In this document: in pieces, positions 14,580 to 17,872 of the stretch
Layout of the letters: every line of letters starts with the position of its first letter
How positions within the stretch are numbered: position 1 is the first letter of the stretch
The notes under the pieces: model-generated
The model's input: only the letters and a program-made list of their open reading frames with translations
Database searches by the model: none
Told to the model about the DNA's origin: nothing
Assembly: GCF_900184255.1 (NCBI RefSeq)
Contig: NZ_LT854640.1
Span: forward strand, 1,903,230-1,921,101
Direction of reading: 5' to 3'
Source of the DNA: Haloimpatiens massiliensis
GTDB taxonomy: Bacteria > Bacillota > Clostridia > Clostridiales > Clostridiaceae
Length of the DNA: 17,872 nucleotides
Translations under genes and position numbers: made by a program

Positions 14580-15599
14580 TTATATTTGTTTACAACTTTC
14601 TCTAATAACTAATTTAGTATCAAGTATAATTTTTCTTCTTACATTACCCTCAGCCTTCATCATGCTTAACATTTCATTAGAGGCAATTTGCCCCACATCC
14701 ATTATTCCTAAATCAATAGATGTAAGTTTAGGACTTGTTATATTTGAAATAAAAGTATTATCACAACCGATTATAGATATCTCCTCTGGAATTTTTATTT
14801 CTAAACTCCTACAACAATTCATAGCCCCTACAGCCATTATATCATTACAAGCAAATATAGCTGTAGGCCTATCTTTCATCAATAGAACCTTTTCAATAGC
14901 TTTTTGAACATTTTCAGAAGCATACATACTATTACCATTTTCAACAGTAATCACCTTACTATATTCAATGTTTCTCTCTTCTAAAAACTTTCTGTAAATT
15001 TTTTCCCTCAAATCATAGGAAGCACTTTGTTCACCTCTTATAAAAAGTATTCTTCTATGATTAAAATTATACAAGTACTCTAATGCTTGCTTTATACCCA
15101 TTTCTTCATCATAGCTTACATAATTCAATTTATAATCTTCCCCTAATGCATTTATAATTAATAAAGGTATACTAGATGAAATTTCCTTATAAAATTTATT
15201 CTTTAAATTTTTAATTGAAGGATCTATTACTATAATTCCATCTACCTTTCTTTGTAGCAAATTATTTACAAGTTTCTTCTCTTCCTTATAATCTCCACCG
15301 GTATTACACAAAGATATACTATACCCTTCATTTTTAATTATATTTTCTATATTTTCTACTATGGTTGGGAAAAATAAGTTTGTTATACCGGGAACCACTA
15401 CCCCCACTGTATAAGTTTTTTTTGTTATCAAACTTCTTGCCATGTGATTTGGTATAAAATTAAGCTTTTCTATGGCCTTTTCTACCCTTTCACGGGTTTC
15501 TTTTTTAACTGGATAATTATTATTTACCACTCTAGACACAGTAGTTATAGAAACTCCTGCCTCTTTAGCTACATCTTCTATAGTAATCGCTTTAACCAC
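14580..15599 (-). CDS. galR: LacI/GalR-family regulator of the gal genes
   Basis: The N-terminal HTH reads ITIEDVAKEAGVSITTVSRVVNN, followed by the hinge MARSLITKKTYTVGVVVPGI and a periplasmic-binding-protein-like sugar domain with VDGIIVIDPS, AIFACNDIMAVGAM and ISIIGCDNTFISNITSPKLTSI. It presumably represses galT-galK and itself until galactose or a derivative is bound. The start is uncertain. The frame reaches a GTG at 15629, but that lies within the promoter. GTG 15599 abuts AAGGGA with no spacing. An ATT at 15587 has AAGGGAGTGG well placed upstream and gives MTIEDVAKEAGVS, the normal LacI-family N-terminus. I give the last conventional codon as the boundary. It is upstream of galT by 188 bp. 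Confidence 0.88.
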   Translation of the reverse strand: MVKAITIEDVAKEAGVSITTVSRVVNNNYPVKKETRERVEKAIEKLNFIPNHMARSLITKKTYTVGVVVPGITNLFFPTIVENIENIIKNEGYSISLCNTGGDYKEEKKLVNNLLQRKVDGIIVIDPSIKNLKNKFYKEISSSIPLLIINALGEDYKLNYVSYDEEMGIKQALEYLYNFNHRRILFIRGEQSASYDLREKIYRKFLEERNIEYSKVITVENGNSMYASENVQKAIEKVLLMKDRPTAIFACNDIMAVGAMNCCRSLEIKIPEEISIIGCDNTFISNITSPKLTSIDLGIMDVGQIASNEMLSMMKAEGNVRRKIILDTKLVIRESCKQI

Positions 15600-15607
15600 T
15601 CCCTTGA

Positions 15608-15619
15608 GAAAACCTTTTC
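15608..15619. promoter_or_regulatory. LacI-type operator in the galR leader
   Basis: GAAAACCTTTTC, identical to the site before galT, lies about 5 to 17 bp downstream of the predicted galR transcription start. This is an ideal place for autorepression. The repetition of a 12-mer at the two expected control points is strong support. Confidence 0.75.
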
Positions 15620-15630
15620 GATATAACACT

Positions 15631-15660
15631 ATATTATCACATATATATTGTATTTTTCAA
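15631..15660 (-). promoter_or_regulatory. galR promoter
   Basis: On the minus strand TTGAAA (plus 15655-15660) and ATAATA/TAATAT (15631-15637) are spaced 17-18 bp. Transcription would begin near 15625, downstream of the GTG at 15629, which rules that codon out as a start. Confidence 0.65.
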
Positions 15661-16340
15661 TATGCCATAGCATAAGAATATTGTGATGTAAGTATCATAA
15701 GAAAAATCTGTCTTTAAGTCCATAATAAATATATTTTTTAAGACTATTCGCAATACGCCAAGAGTTACGAGTTAATGAGGATTTTCCTCCGCTATGTTAC
15801 GGAAAATCTTTAATTAAATAATTTGTATAGCAAAAAAGCCATAACTATTTCATTAAATGGAATAGCTATAGCTTCTCTTTTTAAGCGCTTTAAAAATCTT
15901 TTATTGGCGGCAGCCAGCGTAAATACAAAAGCTAAGATTTATACAAGTCAATGCCTTACGGCAAAACATATTAAATTTTATTCAATATTTTAATAATTGG
16001 TTATTCATTAGTTTCTAATGAAAGTAACTAATTATATCTTCCAATTAGTCAAAATATTATTAATAACGGGGAATTCAGGCTTAAACGAAAGGCTTCGCCT
16101 AAAAAAAATAATATGAGCGTTTTTTCAACTCCTAGAATCTACCATCTAGTACCTAGTAGTTACTACTTAAAAATAAAAAATTACTATTAAACTATTTGGT
16201 GACTGGGAATTAAACGAACAGCTACGCTTAAAAAAATATCATGAATACTTTCTTTTTTATAAATTAAAAAATTTCCATAGCGAAGCGGAGGAAAATAATC
16301 CTTTAATAGGCTTCCCCTTTTAAACCACATACATATTAAA
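15661..16340. repeat. Gene-free mosaic of short degenerate repeats
   Basis: No credible ORF is visible. Inverted copies of a roughly 40-bp unit containing ATTTTCCTCCGC lie at 15780-15820 and (reverse) 16262-16300. Two direct copies of a roughly 35-bp unit beginning TTAAACGA lie at 16081-16116 and 16210-16244. Around 15952 is a CCTTACGGCAAAACAT motif resembling CCTTCGGGCAAAACAT at 11807. GAAAGGCTTCGCCT forms a small hairpin. It looks like an accretion of REP-like repeats or the ruin of an old mobile element. Confidence 0.6.
15831..15882. terminator. Bidirectional intrinsic terminator in the repeat region
   Basis: AAGCCATAACTATTTC and GGAATAGCTATAGCTT pair over 16 positions with two mismatches and a G-T. 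The plus strand continues TCTCTTTTT and the minus strand continues TTTTTTG, so it can act in both directions. No gene lies close on either side, which suggests a lost gene or an unrecognised transcript nearby. Confidence 0.6.
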
Positions 16341-16341
16341 C

Positions 16342-16413
16342 TAAGGCTATGTTTTAATATAGTGTTGAAATATAGCCTTATAAAAATTATAGGTAGGATT
16401 GTCTACCTATAAT
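16342..16413 (-). terminator. Tandem hairpins ending the M50-like gene
   Basis: On the minus strand the gene at 16462 is followed by ATTATAGGTAG/CTACCTATAAT (16386-16413, perfect 11-bp stem) with the tail TTTTTAT. A second perfect 9-bp stem TAAGGCTAT/ATAGCCTTA (16342-16380) follows. The first is a likely intrinsic terminator; the second has no U-tract. Confidence 0.65.
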
Positions 16414-16461
16414 GCTCAATATTAGAATATTAAGAAATAGATGTTTTTCTGAAATTTAAAA

Positions 16462-16953
16462 TTATGTTTCTTTTATAGCACTTATTATATTATATCCATC
16501 ACTTGGATAACCGCCATATCCAGCCCACCACTTTGGATAAATTATTGGTATTGCTGTAAATATAAATTGCCAAATATGATAATATGCTGAAAAGGAAATT
16601 AATTTTCTTAGCATATTATTATTTATCCCTCCACTTATATATATTAGGCTTATTGCGATAAGTAAAGAAGTCATAGGTCCACAAGCAGAGCAAATTATAA
16701 TTTTTAGTTTGGATAACATATCACCACTCCATGTTACTATTCCTAAAAATGGCTGAAATGTGCCTATTTCAATGAATAGTCTATTAAATTTAATTTTTTT
16801 TGACTTCCTAACAGTATTACCAAAAGTTATTTTAACATTATCTTTCGTAAATAATAATGCTGGTATAGCATGTCCGAATTCATGTGATATTGTAGCGAAT
16901 TGCCCAACTATACAAATCAAAATAATATTTAATAGAATATTAATAACATTCAA
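16462..16953 (-). CDS. Small M50-like membrane metalloprotease
   Basis: This 163-residue protein has a zinc motif HEFGH (residues 24-28) at the end of the first hydrophobic helix (about 5-23). Further membrane segments lie at about 83-107 and 118-139, and a late GGYPSDGYN (148-154) has the aspartate expected of the third zinc ligand in the DG motif of M50 (site-2-protease-like) enzymes. This fits a compact intramembrane protease, but the central domain is short and no PDZ is present, so the substrate is unknown. ATG 16953 has GAGGAGGGAG upstream. A 13-codon ORF with a perfect ribosome site lies 120 bp upstream on the same strand, perhaps cotranscribed. Such proteases often process signal or leader peptides; that link is inference. 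Confidence 0.7.
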   Translation of the reverse strand: MNVINILLNIILICIVGQFATISHEFGHAIPALLFTKDNVKITFGNTVRKSKKIKFNRLFIEIGTFQPFLGIVTWSGDMLSKLKIIICSACGPMTSLLIAISLIYISGGINNNMLRKLISFSAYYHIWQFIFTAIPIIYPKWWAGYGGYPSDGYNIISAIKET

Positions 16954-17073
16954 TTTTCTCCCTCCTCAAATAGTTCATAATATTTACTATTATTCATTAG
17001 ATTATAGCTTTTAACAAAACTTATTATAACATAATTTACAAAATATCACATATACTATACATACATTGGCTCT

Positions 17074-17115
17074 CTATTTTTCAATATCATTTAATATAGA
17101 CTTCACATTTGGCAT
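17074..17115 (-). CDS. 13-aa ORF with perfect Shine-Dalgarno
   Basis: AAGGAGGT (plus 17122-17129), a perfect 8-base Shine-Dalgarno, lies 6 nt before ATG 17115, which opens 13 codons encoding MPNVKSILNDIEK and a TAG. It is on the same strand as, and 120 bp upstream of, the M50-like protease gene. I recognise no family. It may be a peptide signal, a translated leader, or the 5' stump of a longer gene ended by a nonsense mutation. Past the TAG the same frame continues 20 codons with four cysteines before TAA. Strong initiation signals make translation likely; function is unknown. Confidence 0.45.
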   Translation of the reverse strand: MPNVKSILNDIEK

Positions 17116-17142
17116 AATTCTACCTCCTTGTATAATAATGAT

Positions 17143-17159
17143 GTAGTCATTAAGACTAC
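17143..17159. repeat. Perfect 6-bp inverted repeat next to the IS110 left end
   Basis: GTAGTC and GACTAC flank ATTAA. It lies between the 13-codon ORF and the expected IS110 boundary, so it may be an operator of the small ORF or part of the IS110 target. Confidence 0.4.
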
Positions 17160-17180
17160 TCATCTCAATTTAATTGTTTC

Positions 17181-17480
17181 TATAATAGATAACAGAAGAA
17201 GGATTTCTTCCTTCATCAGATGTTATCTTAGTTAATTATCATGCTTGACGGTTCCTATATAGACTCCAGACTTTTCATAAAGTATAATCTTCAAGGATAG
17301 GACAAATAATGTTTTCCTCCTTGGGAAGTCAGTATCTGCTGACTCATACCCGTGATTTAGTCAATTAGTCCATTCAATGAGGTTTTATGATTCGGCTGGT
17401 TGGGAGCCTCAGGCTATACCTGTATAACTCGCAAGGTTGTGTACTCATTAGATGGAAATGGATTCCTATCGGAAAGGAGC
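17181..17480 (+). ncRNA. Candidate bridge RNA of the IS110 element
   Basis: After TATAAT (17181-17186) comes a 5' stem AGATAACA/TGTTATCT (17187-17194 with 17221-17228) enclosing GAAGGA/TCCTTC (17198-17203 with 17209-17214). Further on are GGGAAGTCAG/CTGACTCATACCC (stem 17327-17332 with 17339-17344, plus GGG/CCC), GGCT/AGCC near 17393-17408 and ACCT/AGGT near 17418-17437. A 5' hairpin followed by two larger looped domains is the form described for IS621-type bridge RNAs. The exact 3' end and the guide loops cannot be fixed by eye. Confidence 0.5.
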
Positions 17481-17488
17481 TTTTGCTC

Positions 17489-17872
17489 ATGTCAAACATT
17501 TTATTTAAAAATTTATTTATCTCGGTCGGTATTGATGTTGGTGCAGATTTCAGTTGGATGTCTATCGCACTTCCTAACCAGACCTTTGTTGGAAAGCCTT
17601 TTAAAATACTACATTCAAACATTGATTCCCTTGAACTCGCTGTTTCTAAAATAAAAGAAGCAGAAGAGTTGTATTCTTTGGAAAGTCGCATTTTCCTAGA
17701 ATCCACGGGAATTTATCATTACCCACTCTTCTGCTATCTTCGTGATACTGGATTTAATGTTAACCTAATTAATCCTATCATCACTAAGAATAGCACAAAC
17801 ATTAACATTAGAAAAGTGCATAATGACAGATTTGATTCAAAAAAAGCTGCCTTAATAGGCTTAAAGCCAGAT
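17489..17872 (+). CDS. IS110-family transposase, N-terminal part (cut by window edge)
   Basis: The ATG at 17489 follows AAAGGAG by 9 nt. The first 128 residues hold the DEDD (RuvC-like) domain: ISVGIDVGADFSWMSIA with the first aspartate (residue 16), FLESTGIYHYPL with the glutamate, and KVHNDRFDSKKAALIG with the last acidic pair, as in DEDD_Tnp_IS110 proteins. IS110 recombinases cut and join DNA through this domain and a C-terminal serine domain, which lies outside the window, guided by a bridge RNA. The reading frame is intact to the edge. Confidence 0.9.
   Translation, partial: MSNILFKNLFISVGIDVGADFSWMSIALPNQTFVGKPFKILHSNIDSLELAVSKIKEAEELYSLESRIFLESTGIYHYPLFCYLRDTGFNVNLINPIITKNSTNINIRKVHNDRFDSKKAALIGLKPD

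Larger units (their letters stand above)
17164..17872 (+). mobile_element. IS110-family element, left end to window edge
   Basis: An IS110-type transposase start is preceded by about 320 nt of ORF-free, hairpin-rich DNA, the layout of the IS110 group, in which the long left noncoding end encodes the bridge RNA. IS110 elements lack useful terminal inverted repeats, so the left boundary is estimated. TATAAT at 17181-17186 would be the -10 of the bridge-RNA promoter, whose -35 is supplied by the right end in the excised circle. That places the boundary within about 17164-17180. Confidence 0.7.

Noticed and set aside
15661..16340. CRISPR array
   Set aside because: The repeats are few, diverged, irregularly spaced and of mixed orientation; no array is visible anywhere in the window.
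17014..17076. TAG readthrough giving a 34-residue Cys-containing peptide as an intact gene
   Set aside because: No recoding signal is visible, and AT-rich DNA readily encodes Cys, Tyr and Ile. I keep it only as a possibility under the small-ORF finding.
17374..17706. 110-codon minus-strand frame opposite the IS110 transposase
   Set aside because: It overlaps the transposase and the presumed bridge RNA, shows no family features and has no convincing start signal.

Overview
This is low-GC Firmicutes DNA, most likely a Clostridium, probably of the botulinum/sporogenes type. That placement rests on the very AT-rich codon use, purine-rich Shine-Dalgarno sites, an oxygen-independent (cbi-type) cobalamin pathway and many palindromic intergenic repeats. 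No rRNA or tRNA is present to fix the species.

Positions 1-6300 form a cobalamin region on the minus strand. In transcription order it holds cobD (aminopropanol-phosphate supply), a cobalamin riboswitch with an intrinsic terminator, then cbiB, cbiC, cbiD and the start of cbiE, which runs off the left edge. CobD makes the aminopropanol phosphate that CbiB attaches to adenosylcobyrate, while CbiE, CbiD and CbiC act earlier on the corrin ring. The terminator's 5' arm is complementary to the conserved B12 box of the aptamer, which suggests a simple antiterminator switch. The roughly 640-nt stretch between the terminator and cbiB carries a 33-codon membrane-peptide ORF on the opposite strand. cobD sits between inverted copies of a roughly 120-bp repeat, one of which is half of a 315-bp palindromic MITE-like element.

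Positions 6400-10050 hold a plus-strand tldD-tldE pair with a one-base overlap, then a convergent Crp/Fnr-type regulator. A complete IS6/IS240-like insertion sequence (10052-11860, 8-bp target duplication) has landed about 15 bp upstream of the regulator start codon and separates its ribosome-binding site from its former promoter region.

Positions 11870-15660 hold a minus-strand galactose locus: a LacI-family regulator (galR-like), galT and galK, ending in a strong terminator. The same 12-bp LacI-type operator lies just downstream of the galR promoter and just upstream of galT. The regulator seems to lack a normal start codon; an ATT fits best. A 160-bp palindromic repeat lies between galK and the IS-interrupted regulator.

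Positions 15660-17872 are accessory. A gene-poor mosaic of short inverted and direct repeats is followed by a small M50-like membrane metalloprotease. Upstream of it is a 13-codon ORF with a perfect Shine-Dalgarno. The right edge holds the left end of an IS110-family element: the transposase N-terminus preceded by about 320 nt of structured noncoding sequence, where a bridge RNA would be expected.
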